Program-made: the position numbers and the translations under genes
Shown: piece after piece, positions 1 through 9,155 of the stretch
Numbering within the stretch: position 1 is the stretch's first letter
How the letters are laid out: every line of letters starts with the position of its first letter
Notes under the pieces: model-generated
Databases searched by the model: none
Told to the model about the DNA's origin: nothing
Seen by the model: only the letters and a program-made list of their open reading frames with translations
Assembly (NCBI GenBank): GCA_015478775.1
Contig: JADMKP010000007.1
Coordinates: 558,001-622,000, forward strand
DNA length: 64,000 nucleotides
Source: Fermentimonas sp.
GTDB taxonomy: Bacteria; Bacteroidota; Bacteroidia; Bacteroidales; Dysgonomonadaceae
Direction: 5' to 3'

Positions 1-618
1 GTGTTATTTATTACGTTTTTAACTTCACAGGTAAATGCGCAGGATTTTTATGCCGCAAATATTAATCCAGATAAGCCAACACCAATATCCACTCTATATT
101 TAATGCCAAATGTTTACCCGGCTGTTGTAGAGGAAGGCGATACTATTGCCTGTATGTGGCTTGGTGATTTTATAAAATACTCTCCAATTACTTTTAGAAG
201 TACCAAGGATCAAATTGCATACTCGAAGTTAATACGTGATGTAAAGAAAACTTTACCGTATGCTAAAGAAATTGCAGGTATTATTACCGAAACATATGAG
301 TATATGGAAACTTTACCTAATGATAAGGTAAGACAGCAGCATCTTAATAAAATGGAGAAATACCTTACTGATAAATATACTCCTAAGATGAAAAAACTCA
401 CTAGGTCGCAGGGTCAATTATTGATGAAACTCGTGGATAGAGAAACACATTCATCATCCTATCATATTATAGATGCTTTTATGGGTAGCTTTAAAGCATG
501 GTCTGCAAACCTTTTTGCAAAACTTTTCGGAAATGATCTCAAAGCAAGATATAATCCATTTGGTGAAGATCGGGTTACCGAAAGGGTATGTGTATTAGTT
601 GAACAAGGAGTAGTTTAA
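1..618 (+). CDS. DUF4294 family exported protein (5' end outside window)
   Basis: A Bacteroidetes-specific family of unknown function (DUF4294). The first visible codons encode the end of a hydrophobic signal peptide finishing in VNAQ, so the protein is exported, and the true start most likely lies just left of the window. The mature part has the family's opening, with the GDTIACMWLGD segment near residue 46, followed by a basic helical region and a charged C-terminus. The family is about 200-240 residues, so little is missing. No catalytic motif is visible. The stop is followed after 45 bases by a SulP transporter on the same strand. Confidence 0.75.
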   Translation: MLFITFLTSQVNAQDFYAANINPDKPTPISTLYLMPNVYPAVVEEGDTIACMWLGDFIKYSPITFRSTKDQIAYSKLIRDVKKTLPYAKEIAGIITETYEYMETLPNDKVRQQHLNKMEKYLTDKYTPKMKKLTRSQGQLLMKLVDRETHSSSYHIIDAFMGSFKAWSANLFAKLFGNDLKARYNPFGEDRVTERVCVLVEQGVV

Positions 619-628
619 TTTATTTTAT

Positions 629-636
629 TACCTTTG
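629..636 (+). promoter_or_regulatory. Candidate -7 box for the SulP gene
   Basis: TACCTTTG matches the Bacteroidetes -7 consensus TAnnTTTG and ends 27 bases before the SulP start codon. No TTG at the expected -33 spacing was found, so this is tentative. Confidence 0.3.
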
Positions 637-663
637 TGATATTACACTTATTTTAATAGATTT

Positions 664-2373
664 ATGCGAATAAATTTCCTTTCTTCCTTTAAACCCACTC
701 TATTTCAAACTTTAAAAACCTACAACAAAGAGAAATTCATGGCAGATTTGATGTCTGGATTGATTGTGGGTGTTGTAGCTTTACCACTAGCAATTGCATT
801 TGGGATTGCTTCGGGTGTGACCCCTGAGAAAGGAATATACACTGCTATCATCGCTGGATTTATTATATCTTTTTTGGGAGGAAGCACTGTTCAGATTGGA
901 GGACCAACAGGAGCATTTATAGTAATTGTTTACGGTATTGTAGAACAGTATGGTGTGCAAGGGCTAGCAATTGCAACTATAATGGCTGGGCTAATGCTTG
1001 TTTTAATGGGATTTATGAAGCTAGGATCAATAATTAAATATGTTCCTTATCCAATTATTGTTGGATTTACTAGTGGTATAGCTCTAACGATATTTTCAAC
1101 ACAAATAAAAGATTTTTTTGGTCTAACTACACCAAAGTTGCCTTCTGGTTTTATTGAAAAATGGATTATTTATTTCCAAAGTTTTAATTCACTTAACTTA
1201 TGGGTGGCACTAATCGCTATTATAAGTGTGGCTATTATAATAATTACCCCAAAATTTTCAAGAAAAATACCAGGCTCCTTAATCTCTATAATTGCAGTAA
1301 CAATTGGTGTATATTTTTTGAATAAATACACTGGAATTAGTGGAATTGAAACTATTGGAGACAGGTATAATATTCAGAGTCAATTACCTGATATTAAACA
1401 AATACCACTTAGCTTAGAAAGTATACGTATACTGTTTCCATCAGCATTTACAATAGCAATATTATGTGCGATTGAATCGTTGCTTTCGGCTACTGTGGCA
1501 GATGGTGTAACTGGCGCAAAACACAACTCAAACTCAGAGCTTATAGCACAGGGGGTAGCGAATATAATTACTCCATTTTTTGGGGGAATTCCTGCAACAG
1601 GTGCAATTGCAAGAACCATGACAAATATAAACAACGGTGGTAGAACACCTGTTGCTGGTATTATCCATGCTATTGTATTATTATTAATCGTTTTGTTTTT
1701 AGGTGACCTTACTAGACACATTCCAATGGCATGTTTAGCAGGAATATTAGTAGTTGTAGCTTATAATATGAGTGAGTGGCGAACATTTGTATCTCTTGTT
1801 AAACAATCGGCTGCTACTAGAGCAATTTTATTGACAACATTTTTGCTTACTGTAATTTTCGATCTTACAATAGCTATTGCGGTAGGTCTTGTTTTAGCAA
1901 TATTTGCATTTTTTAAACGTGTTAATGAAAGCACAGAGGTTTCGCACTCTACTGGTCATTTAGATTTGAGTGACGAAAGTGAGATACAAAGTACTGTGAA
2001 AGACGATGAGTATCTGCAACTGCCCGAATCAGTTGAGGTATATGAAATTAGTGGACCATTCTTCTTTGGAGTGGCAAATAAATTTGATGAGAAAATGCGA
2101 CTTTCCAGAAAGCATCATGATATTCGAATAATTAGAATGAGAAAAGTGCCGTTCATTGACTCAACGGGATTAAATAATCTTGAAATACTTTGTCGTAATT
2201 CAAAAAAAGAAAAAATTCAGGTAATCTTATCAGGAGTAAATAGTGCGGTAAGAGAGAAAATAGAGCGATCGGAAATTACACAATTAATTGGTGAAGAAAA
2301 CATTTGTTCAAACATTCATTTAGCAGTAAAACGAGCTGAAGAAATTGAAGCTATAACTAAACGGAAATTCTAA
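664..2373 (+). CDS. SulP family inorganic anion transporter with C-terminal STAS domain
   Basis: Inner-membrane transporter of the SulP (SLC26-like) family, which carries sulfate, bicarbonate or other anions by H+ or Na+ symport or exchange. Residues 25-420 form the multi-pass membrane domain, with the family-typical LMSGLIVGVVALPLAIAFG opening, a GGSTVQIGGPTGAF segment near residue 80, and a GGIPATGAIART segment near residue 307. Residues 455-560 are a cytoplasmic STAS domain with the DSTGL signature near residue 500. The length of 569 residues is normal. The substrate cannot be decided from sequence, and no carbonic anhydrase or sulfur gene lies beside it. Confidence 0.9.
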   Translation: MRINFLSSFKPTLFQTLKTYNKEKFMADLMSGLIVGVVALPLAIAFGIASGVTPEKGIYTAIIAGFIISFLGGSTVQIGGPTGAFIVIVYGIVEQYGVQGLAIATIMAGLMLVLMGFMKLGSIIKYVPYPIIVGFTSGIALTIFSTQIKDFFGLTTPKLPSGFIEKWIIYFQSFNSLNLWVALIAIISVAIIIITPKFSRKIPGSLISIIAVTIGVYFLNKYTGISGIETIGDRYNIQSQLPDIKQIPLSLESIRILFPSAFTIAILCAIESLLSATVADGVTGAKHNSNSELIAQGVANIITPFFGGIPATGAIARTMTNINNGGRTPVAGIIHAIVLLLIVLFLGDLTRHIPMACLAGILVVVAYNMSEWRTFVSLVKQSAATRAILLTTFLLTVIFDLTIAIAVGLVLAIFAFFKRVNESTEVSHSTGHLDLSDESEIQSTVKDDEYLQLPESVEVYEISGPFFFGVANKFDEKMRLSRKHHDIRIIRMRKVPFIDSTGLNNLEILCRNSKKEKIQVILSGVNSAVREKIERSEITQLIGEENICSNIHLAVKRAEEIEAITKRKF

Positions 2374-2502
2374 AGTCACTTCATGTCTATGTAAGTTAAT
2401 TTATATTAATTAGTGATTATTATTCAAATCACATGCAACATTTTCAATGTTTTTGCATCTATCATATAATTCCAAGAAAAGGCAAAGACATTTTAAAGTA
2501 GT

Positions 2503-3261
2503 ATGTATAGAAAAATCTTGATTATATCCTTTTTATTATCAGCTATATTGTTGACAAATATTAGTTGTGATGATAATTCAAGATCTCTCGGCAACTTTGG
2601 TATTGACATCGCCACAGTAGTACCCGAGGATGATGGCAACTACTCACTCTTACTTGATAATGGAATAAGGTTATGGCCAGCAGCTACGGCAGTAGATTAT
2701 AATTCTTTGAGTAAAGAACGTGTACTACTGAATTATACAATCCTTTCTGAAGAAAGAAATGGCTTTGATCATTATATTAAAGTAAACGACATTTGGACAT
2801 TACTTACAAAGGATATTGTGGAGTTAAACACTCATAACGAGGACAGTATTGGCAATGATCCTATAAAAACAAATGCTGTTTGGGTAGGTGGTGATTATCT
2901 TAATGTTTCATTCCATTTTAACTATGGAGGTGAAAGACCTCACTTTATTAATTTGGTTGAAAATAAAACTTCCACAAAAACAACAAATGAGGTAATTGAG
3001 TTTGAGTTGAGACACAACTCTTTTGAAAGCCCAGCGGAACGTTTGTATGAAGGATTTGTTTGTTTCGATTTAAAACCACTCCGCCAAAACGATGTTGACT
3101 CGGTTATGCTATCTGTAAAGGTAAAAGAATGGAGTGAACAATATGACAATAATTCAAAAGAAAATATTTATGATGTTGTATACAGGTATAATAGATCTAT
3201 TAATGTTCAAACAACAACTATGATGCCTATCCCTGTAATTACATCAAATGAATACTATTAG
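2503..3261 (+). CDS. NigD-like lipoprotein
   Basis: A lipoprotein of 252 residues. The N-terminal hydrophobic stretch ends in a lipobox-like ...ISC with the Cys at residue 22. The body fits the NigD-like family of Bacteroidales: an N-terminal small beta domain (residues about 35-105) and a C-terminal beta-sandwich beginning at the NAVWVGGDYLNVSFHF segment near residue 123. The family takes its name from a Prevotella gene near a bacteriocin locus, but its members are widespread and their function is not established. It is followed by a strong bidirectional terminator, so it is probably transcribed alone or with sulP. Confidence 0.75.
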   Translation: MYRKILIISFLLSAILLTNISCDDNSRSLGNFGIDIATVVPEDDGNYSLLLDNGIRLWPAATAVDYNSLSKERVLLNYTILSEERNGFDHYIKVNDIWTLLTKDIVELNTHNEDSIGNDPIKTNAVWVGGDYLNVSFHFNYGGERPHFINLVENKTSTKTTNEVIEFELRHNSFESPAERLYEGFVCFDLKPLRQNDVDSVMLSVKVKEWSEQYDNNSKENIYDVVYRYNRSINVQTTTMMPIPVITSNEYY

Positions 3262-3320
3262 ATCAAGAAAAAAACCACAACGAAAATTAGTTCTATTTCT
3301 TATATGACTTTTTTGATTTT

Positions 3321-3367
3321 CCAAAAAACCGGATGACCTCTGTGAAGAGATCATCCGGAACTTTTTT
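3321..3367. terminator. Bidirectional intrinsic terminator
   Basis: CCGGATGA and TCATCCGG (3329-3336 and 3351-3358) pair perfectly. An inner CTCT/AGAG extends the stem across one mismatch and closes a GTGA loop. A T-run follows on the plus strand and an A-run precedes it, so it can end both the NigD-like gene and the converging SRPBCC gene. Confidence 0.85.
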
Positions 3368-3785
3368 ATATTTGGTCGTATGGTAAATGAGTTAGTGCAT
3401 CTGAAATTCTATCAACTGCTTCTCTCATTGGCTTTTCTACAACTCCTTTCATAATTGGGCTAAGGGCAGATTGAACAGTCATAGTCAACTCTGTCTCTTC
3501 TTCAGATTTCAACTGTAATTGTATCTCCAGAAACACGTCGAAAGGTAACTTCACGGATTTGAATCTGATTAAACTTTCGGGTTGTCTTTCAATTACAAGA
3601 AAAGTTACACTGCCAATATTATCTACACGAAATGAAACGCTGTCTTTATCAAAAACAAAGTCTTTAATCTTATCTTCGGGTATGAGATCTTTTACCAGGT
3701 CGAGATTACGAAGATCGGATAAAACCCTGAATATATCACGATCGGAATGGTAAATTGTTTTTACATCACTACTGAATTCAATCAT
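3366..3785 (-). CDS. SRPBCC-fold protein
   Basis: A 139-residue protein of the START/SRPBCC ligand-binding fold, with polyketide-cyclase-like topology. It has alternating strands (FSSDVKTIYHS, SVSFRVDNIGSVTFLVIE, ELTMTVQSAL) and a long C-terminal helix. The start was chosen at the ATG that overlaps the pyrE stop as ATGA; an upstream in-frame start would overlap pyrE by 34 bases and adds residues that do not fit the fold. Translational coupling to pyrE suggests co-expression. The ligand is unknown. Confidence 0.75.
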   Translation of the reverse strand: MIEFSSDVKTIYHSDRDIFRVLSDLRNLDLVKDLIPEDKIKDFVFDKDSVSFRVDNIGSVTFLVIERQPESLIRFKSVKLPFDVFLEIQLQLKSEEETELTMTVQSALSPIMKGVVEKPMREAVDRISDALTHLPYDQI

Positions 3786-4435
3786 ATCTTTATATTTTTT
3801 CCTGATTGTCCCCAAGTTTCAGGGTTTTTACGCCAGTCCTGCAAAGTTTTTAATTCAGATTCATCAATATAGTCAGTTGCAAGTGCCTCATCTAATATCG
3901 CGTCATAATTAGATAAAGCAGTTAGATCTACTCTGGCTTCATGCATATTCTGTATAGAATGCGTAAAGCCATAAGTAAAAATTGCCAACATACCTAATAC
4001 ATCAGAACCATTGCTTCTTATTGCTTCAACTGCCTTGAGACTACTCCCTCCAGTAGACACCAAGTCCTCAATAACAACTACTTTCTGTTTGGGTTTCAAA
4101 TCACCTTCTATCAGATTCTCTAAACCATGATCTTTTGGTGTAGACCTAATGTATACAAAGGGTAAATCTAACAGATCTGCTACCAATGCGCCTGGAGCAA
4201 TGGCTCCGGTAGCAACTCCGGCTATTGCATCAGTTTGAGGATATTTTTCGAGGATAATTCTGGCAAACTCAACTTTGATAAAATTACGTATCGAAGGATA
4301 AGACATAAGTTTACGATTATCGCAATAAATAGGTGATTTCCACCCTGAAGCCCATGTAAAAGGATTAGAGGGTTGTAGTTTTATAGCTTTTACTTTTAAA
4401 AGTTTTTCGGCTGTTAATTTTTGTACTGTTTTCAT
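3782..4435 (-). CDS. pyrE: Orotate phosphoribosyltransferase
   Basis: Transfers phosphoribose from PRPP to orotate to give OMP, the fifth step of de novo UMP synthesis. The PRPP-binding signature VVVIEDLVSTGGSS lies near residues 118-131, and the orotate-side motif FTWASGWKSPIYCDNRK lies near residues 26-42. The 217 residues are a typical length. It is followed, with a 4-base stop/start overlap, by an SRPBCC protein and preceded by a ComF-like phosphoribosyltransferase. A TATTTTTG -7 box lies just upstream, inside the 48-base gap after comF, so pyrE may have its own promoter. Confidence 0.95.
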   Translation of the reverse strand: MKTVQKLTAEKLLKVKAIKLQPSNPFTWASGWKSPIYCDNRKLMSYPSIRNFIKVEFARIILEKYPQTDAIAGVATGAIAPGALVADLLDLPFVYIRSTPKDHGLENLIEGDLKPKQKVVVIEDLVSTGGSSLKAVEAIRSNGSDVLGMLAIFTYGFTHSIQNMHEARVDLTALSNYDAILDEALATDYIDESELKTLQDWRKNPETWGQSGKNIKI

Positions 4436-4466
4436 TTTTTACTTGAATTGATCAATGGAATGAATG

Positions 4467-4474
4467 CAAAAATA
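4467..4474 (-). promoter_or_regulatory. Candidate -7 box for pyrE
   Basis: On the minus strand TATTTTTG matches TAnnTTTG and ends 31 bases before the pyrE ATG. A TTG lies 23 bases further upstream, slightly beyond the usual -33 spacing. Confidence 0.35.
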
Positions 4475-4483
4475 GTGTTTTTT

Positions 4484-5179
4484 TTAAAGAACCTCACCAA
4501 TTGTAGCAATACTTATTTTTAGTTTATCACAATTTTGCAGTGCATTGCCGCAAGCTTCTATGGTTGATCCAGTAGTTATTACATCGTCTACCAGTAGTAT
4601 ATGTTTACCCTCAAAAATGCTAGTATCCTTTATTTCAAAAATTCCGCATACATTTTTCCAACGCTCGGTTTTTGTACGTTTGGTTTGAGTTGGATTAAAT
4701 ACTACTCTAGTAAGGTTATTTGTTATGACTGGTATTTTTGCGGCTTCTGATAATCCATATGCTATGATTTCGGCTTGATTATATCCTCTTAAACGCTGCT
4801 TTTTAGGATGCAATGGTACGGGCACGATAATATCAATATTTTTTATAAAATCACTTTGTAAAAGATCTTCACCAAATATTTTACCAAGTAGAAAGCCAAT
4901 ATCCCTTCCATTGTTATACTTAAGCTTATGAATCATAGGACGTAAAACACCACCATCGGCAAAATATGAAAATGTTGCAATTCTCTCAAATGGAATTCTA
5001 CCAGCCATAAGTATTTCGGCTGAGTTGTTTTCTTTTAAAAAATTGTTAGTTCTAGGTAGCTTATACAAACATTTTAAGCATGCTCCTGACTCACTTTGAA
5101 GTAGCTCTACGCTACATGCAACGCAGACCTCTGGCAGAAAAAGTTTTATTAAATTGTTTATCAATGCTAAGTTACACAT
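4484..5179 (-). CDS. ComF family phosphoribosyltransferase-like protein
   Basis: ComF/GntX family protein of 231 residues. The N-terminus carries paired cysteines (CVAC near residue 19 and CLKC near residue 34) typical of the family's zinc finger. The C-terminus has a PRPP-loop motif, ILLVDDVITTGST, near residue 195, and the central segment VPVPLHPKKQRLRGYNQAE is the family hallmark. In competent bacteria ComF helps DNA uptake, and elsewhere it is linked to recombination or repair. It sits 15 bases after recX on the same strand, which agrees with a DNA-processing role, though the biochemical activity is unknown. Confidence 0.85.
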   Translation of the reverse strand: MCNLALINNLIKLFLPEVCVACSVELLQSESGACLKCLYKLPRTNNFLKENNSAEILMAGRIPFERIATFSYFADGGVLRPMIHKLKYNNGRDIGFLLGKIFGEDLLQSDFIKNIDIIVPVPLHPKKQRLRGYNQAEIIAYGLSEAAKIPVITNNLTRVVFNPTQTKRTKTERWKNVCGIFEIKDTSIFEGKHILLVDDVITTGSTIEACGNALQNCDKLKISIATIGEVL

Positions 5180-5194
5180 ATATCAACTCCTCAT

Positions 5195-5689
5195 TCAATC
5201 TACATCTATTTCATTAAGATTCATATTGTTAATACATTTGATAATGGCATCCATTTTAAAACCTCTACCTAAAGCGTATTTTATTAGTTTTCCTTTCTTC
5301 TCGTAATTAGATTCTCCTTTAATTTGACTCCATTTTTTTATTAGTATCGATTTGAGGGAACTATTAAGTTCTGTATTAGTATACTCGGATAATATCTCAT
5401 CAATGACATTTTGAGACAACTGTTTATATCTCAAATGCATCTCTATTTTTTTTACCCCCCACCTATTAATAAGTAGTTTATCACTCACAAAACTTCTTAC
5501 AAATCTTTCTTCATTAATATAATTTTCAGTTATCAGTTTACCAATTATTTTATCTAAAACTTCATTTGAAAATCCCAATCTGTAAAGTTTTTGCGAAATA
5601 TCAAATGGTGAATATTCCTTTCTTGAACAAATGCGTGCCATTCGAAGAAAAGCCTGATCTTCTGAAATTATAATATCTTTTTTACTCAT
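5195..5689 (-). CDS. recX: Regulatory protein RecX
   Basis: RecX binds RecA filaments and modulates recombination. The 164 residues have the three-helix tandem repeat fold: the family pattern AFLRMARICSRKEYSPFDISQKLYRLG, split over the first repeat, then YINEERFVRSFV near residue 75 and WGVKKIEMHLRYKQLS near residue 93. The start is the ATG giving MSKKD; an in-frame TTG 45 bases upstream, beside the prmC stop, adds a segment not expected in RecX. It lies in the prmC-recX-comF run. Confidence 0.85.
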   Translation of the reverse strand: MSKKDIIISEDQAFLRMARICSRKEYSPFDISQKLYRLGFSNEVLDKIIGKLITENYINEERFVRSFVSDKLLINRWGVKKIEMHLRYKQLSQNVIDEILSEYTNTELNSSLKSILIKKWSQIKGESNYEKKGKLIKYALGRGFKMDAIIKCINNMNLNEIDVD

Positions 5690-5738
5690 AATCTTAATCT
5701 TCAGAATACTATGATCCAGATTTTTATAAATCAAATAT

Positions 5739-6578
5739 TCAAAGAACGGCTTTTAACATTCTAAGTTTTCCTGTTATATCTTTTCTTAATTCAACATCCC
5801 TGAAACCTTTTTCTTTCAGCATCAAAACCAAATCGTTAGCATAAGGTGGGTTAATTTCAAAGAAAAGTCTTCCTCCTTTCTTTAGAATCCTAAGGGAGAT
5901 ATCTGCAATTTTACTGTAAAATAACAAAGAATTGTTATCGGGTACAAATAAAGCTAAATGTGGCTCGTAATTAAGCACATTAGCTTCCATACTTTTTTTT
6001 TCACTCTCAGTTATATATGGTGGGTTGCTAACAATTACATCGTACTTAATATCAGAATTGTACTGTTTTTGCAAATCATCTTCAGAAAGCACATCGACTT
6101 TTGATGTTTGAATTTTTATATCATTTACTGCTGCATTTTCAGAAGCAACACTTAGAGCTGAATCTGAAATATCCCATGCATGCATGTTTACTTCATTTAT
6201 TTTTTTTGCTAAAGAAACTGCAATACATCCACTTCCAGTACCTATATCCAGTAATGAACTGTTATTTTCATACTTTTCGGTTAAAACCCACTCTACCAGC
6301 TCCTCTGTTTCGGGTCGTGGTATTAGTACATCTGAAGTAAGATTAAAAGTTAATCCATAGAATACGCATTTTCCTAATATATACTGAATTGGCTCGTTAT
6401 TTTGTAACCGCTTTACAATATCTTCTGTCTTACGCAGCTCTGACTCGGATAATTTATTAATTTTGCAAGACACCTCTTCCAGTATGATTCTAGAAAGATA
6501 AGAAATCTCAGATTGTGTGTATAAACCGCTTAATTGCTGTTGAATATTTTGTGTAAATTGTTGTATGAAATTATGCAT
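5739..6578 (-). CDS. prmC: Peptide chain release factor N5-glutamine methyltransferase PrmC (HemK)
   Basis: Methylates the Gln of the GGQ motif in release factors RF1 and RF2 using S-adenosylmethionine. Residues 1-90 are the helical N-terminal domain with QYILGKCVFYG near residue 81. The SAM motif LLDIGTGSGCIAVSLA starts near residue 124, and the catalytic NPPY lies near residue 195. The length of 279 residues is standard. It is the first gene of the minus-strand run prmC-recX-comF-pyrE and is divergent from ribD across about 65 bases. Confidence 0.93.
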   Translation of the reverse strand: MHNFIQQFTQNIQQQLSGLYTQSEISYLSRIILEEVSCKINKLSESELRKTEDIVKRLQNNEPIQYILGKCVFYGLTFNLTSDVLIPRPETEELVEWVLTEKYENNSSLLDIGTGSGCIAVSLAKKINEVNMHAWDISDSALSVASENAAVNDIKIQTSKVDVLSEDDLQKQYNSDIKYDVIVSNPPYITESEKKSMEANVLNYEPHLALFVPDNNSLLFYSKIADISLRILKKGGRLFFEINPPYANDLVLMLKEKGFRDVELRKDITGKLRMLKAVL

Positions 6579-6643
6579 TCAATTCAAATTTATCAATAAA
6601 AGATTAGTTATTTAACATGCATGACAAAACAAAGATAAACAAA

Positions 6644-7714
6644 ATGGAGCAAAATTTGATATTAATGCGACGTTGCTTTCAGCTGGCGCGTAAAGGCGAA
6701 GGTTTTACTAAATCCAATCCCTTAGTGGGATCAGTAATAGTGTATAAAAACAGTATTATTGGGGAAGGATACCACAGACAGTACGGAGAAAACCATGCAG
6801 AGGTTAACGCTATAAATTCAGTTAAAGATAAATCTCTTTTAAAACATTCTACTCTTTATGTTTCACTTGAGCCTTGTGCTCACCACGGAAAAACACCCCC
6901 ATGTGTAGAATTAATTATTTCGAACAAAATACCTCGTGTAGTACTTGCCATTAGAGACCCCAACCCAAAGGTATCTGGCAAGGGAATTGAATTAATGAAA
7001 AAAGCGGGCATTGAAGTTACAGAAGGAATATTAGAAGAAGAAGCCCGCGAACTCAATAAATACTTTTTTGTTAATCAACTTTATTCTCGTCCTTTTATAA
7101 TTTTAAAATGGGCACAAAGCAAAGATGGCTTTATAGACATTCTTAGAGAACCATCTGAAAATAAACAACCTACTATAATTTCTAATAAACTCACTCACAT
7201 CATAGTTCATAAATTCAGGACACGTGTTCAGGGTATATTAGTAGGAACAAATACAGCTATACTCGACAATCCTCAACTTACATCACGAATGTGGTATGGT
7301 GATAATCCTACAAGAATTGTAATAGACAGGAAAAATAGACTTCCTCGCAGTTTAGCTTTATTTGATGGCAAAGTTCCAACTATTATTTTCACCGAAAACA
7401 TTCCGAAGGATATAATTTCTGGTAACTCACTGAAATTTATTGAGATTGACTTCTCTGATGTTATAGTAAGTCAAATAGTAAACCATTTGTATAAAGAAAA
7501 AATATATTCAGTTTTAATTGAAGGTGGAAGTAAACTTTTATCTTCGTTTATCCAGAATAATATGTGGGATGAGGCCTATATTGAAGTTGGGGATTTAGAA
7601 TTAAAGTCGGGTGTTAAATCCCCTGAAATTCAGGGAGAGGAAATTGAGACAAAAAAATACCTAAACTCGTCCCAGGTTCATTTAAAGAGCAAAATAACTC
7701 GAAATATTCTTTAA
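6644..7714 (+). CDS. ribD: Bifunctional riboflavin biosynthesis deaminase/reductase RibD
   Basis: Catalyses deamination and then side-chain reduction in riboflavin synthesis. The N-terminal half is the zinc deaminase, with HAEVNAI near residue 50 and PCAHHGKTPPC near residue 75. The C-terminal half (from about residue 145) is the NADPH reductase, with the IEGGSKLLSSFI segment near residue 293. The start giving MEQNL was preferred over an ATG 27 bases upstream, because homologues begin at the MRRC helix a few residues later. There is no room upstream for an FMN riboswitch, and the other rib genes are not nearby. Confidence 0.93.
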   Translation: MEQNLILMRRCFQLARKGEGFTKSNPLVGSVIVYKNSIIGEGYHRQYGENHAEVNAINSVKDKSLLKHSTLYVSLEPCAHHGKTPPCVELIISNKIPRVVLAIRDPNPKVSGKGIELMKKAGIEVTEGILEEEARELNKYFFVNQLYSRPFIILKWAQSKDGFIDILREPSENKQPTIISNKLTHIIVHKFRTRVQGILVGTNTAILDNPQLTSRMWYGDNPTRIVIDRKNRLPRSLALFDGKVPTIIFTENIPKDIISGNSLKFIEIDFSDVIVSQIVNHLYKEKIYSVLIEGGSKLLSSFIQNNMWDEAYIEVGDLELKSGVKSPEIQGEEIETKKYLNSSQVHLKSKITRNIL

Positions 7715-7751
7715 ATATTCATTTTAATATGGTTAAAGAGAAAAATCTTCA

Positions 7752-7759
7752 TACTTTTG
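7752..7759 (+). promoter_or_regulatory. Candidate -7 box for the DUF6242/DUF6089 unit
   Basis: TACTTTTG matches TAnnTTTG and ends 37 bases before the chosen ATG of the lipoprotein gene. No -33 TTG was identified. Confidence 0.4.
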
Positions 7760-7796
7760 CATAACTTAAACATTGAGTACAATATTATTGAAACAA

Positions 7797-9155
7797 ATGA
7801 ATCCTAAATATTTCCTCTGGACATTAGCAATTATCATGAATTTGTTACTACTCCCTTCTTGCCTGGACTCTAATGAAGTTGGCGAGGTAGAGTATTCGGC
7901 TGATGCACAGATTTATACATTTACAATCTCTTCAAAAGCAGATACAAACAATATACTAAATAGCACAGTATTTACAATTGACCAGGTTAACGGCAAAATT
8001 TTCAACAAAGAGTTGCTACCTTATCAATTTAATGTAGACAGTGTTACAATTAATTTAAGAGGCTCAAGTGCTTACTCTTCATTGAATAACGTAAAATTGA
8101 GTTTCAGCGGTTCAGATGATGTAGTATGGTCTCAATCAGATTCTGTAGGAATAAATACTTTATATAGAATTACCACAACTGCGCCTGATGGCGAAACAAC
8201 TAAAAGATATGACTTTCAATTGAATGTGCATGACAAGGATCCATATATCTTGTCTTGGGAAAATATATCTCATGGTTATATCACTCCAACTATTTCTGAT
8301 CAAAAAACTATATCTTACAATAACAGATTTATAACATATTTCATCTCTAATGGAGCTATTAGTGCCGTCTCTTCATCATCAAATGATGGAGCAAACTGGA
8401 CTACTGCTAATATTAGTGGATTACCACCTAATGTATTACTATCTTCATTAAGCGTTTCTGAAGATGCACTATATATTTTAGATGAGACCAATAGAGTTTT
8501 TAATTCTATAGATGGCTTTACGTGGTTTTTGACAATTACAGAATTTCCAATAATTGCAAATTACGGCATACTTCCTTCAGACATCAATGGAAAAAGTCTT
8601 GTGATTATTGATGACAACAGCACATATAAATTTGCTCAAACAGACGATTTTACGAGTTTCAGCATTATGCAAATGGGCTCAAATACAAGTATTTCCGAAT
8701 TTCCTTTAAAAGACTTCTCATCAATAAGCATAAACAGCTCAACCTCATATACAATAAAATATCTAATTATTGCAGGAGGTTTAAAAGCTGATAACACACC
8801 TAATAATGATATCTGGATTATTCAGGAAAATAACGGTAAGATATCGAATTTAAAATCGAAGAAAACCGGTGTGGCTTCATTATCCGAAAGCACATTGTTT
8901 TATTACGATAATAATATTTATCTATTAATAAACTCAATGGGAATTAATAACCTATTATTCTCAGATAATTTTGGACTTGAATGGAAGCCGACTGGCATAA
9001 ATCAATCACTTCCGACAGAAATGGATTTTAGAAAAAAAACATCGGTAATAACTGATGATAATAACAATATATGGATATTCGGAGGAGTATCTGAAACCCA
9101 AACCCAATTAGATGATGTGTGGAGAGGGAAACTTAATAAATTTGCTCAGGATTAA
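7797..9155 (+). CDS. Surface or periplasmic lipoprotein, DUF6242-like, with kelch/BNR-type repeats
   Basis: A 452-residue lipoprotein: signal sequence ending LLLLPSC, with the lipidated Cys near residue 19. An N-terminal Ig-like beta domain (residues 25-145) is followed by a C-terminal repeat region likely to be a beta-propeller. Recurrent segments of the type IIAGG...NDIWII and IWIFGG...DDVWRG resemble kelch motifs, and SSSNDGANWT and SDNFGLEWKP resemble BNR/sialidase Asp-box repeats. It matches my memory of DUF6242 proteins of Bacteroidales, but the assignment is not firm. An in-frame TTG 24 bases upstream was rejected in favour of the ATG. The next gene begins inside its 3' end. Confidence 0.65.
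   Translation: MNPKYFLWTLAIIMNLLLLPSCLDSNEVGEVEYSADAQIYTFTISSKADTNNILNSTVFTIDQVNGKIFNKELLPYQFNVDSVTINLRGSSAYSSLNNVKLSFSGSDDVVWSQSDSVGINTLYRITTTAPDGETTKRYDFQLNVHDKDPYILSWENISHGYITPTISDQKTISYNNRFITYFISNGAISAVSSSSNDGANWTTANISGLPPNVLLSSLSVSEDALYILDETNRVFNSIDGFTWFLTITEFPIIANYGILPSDINGKSLVIIDDNSTYKFAQTDDFTSFSIMQMGSNTSISEFPLKDFSSISINSSTSYTIKYLIIAGGLKADNTPNNDIWIIQENNGKISNLKSKKTGVASLSESTLFYYDNNIYLLINSMGINNLLFSDNFGLEWKPTGINQSLPTEMDFRKKTSVITDDNNNIWIFGGVSETQTQLDDVWRGKLNKFAQD

Noticed and set aside
6585-6592. TAAATTTG as a -7 box for prmC
   Set aside because: It lies only six bases ahead of the prmC ATG and has no -33 partner; it would require a leaderless transcript, so it was not annotated.
6579-6643. 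FMN riboswitch upstream of ribD
   Set aside because: The 65-base divergent gap is far too short for an FMN aptamer and has no matching conserved helices.
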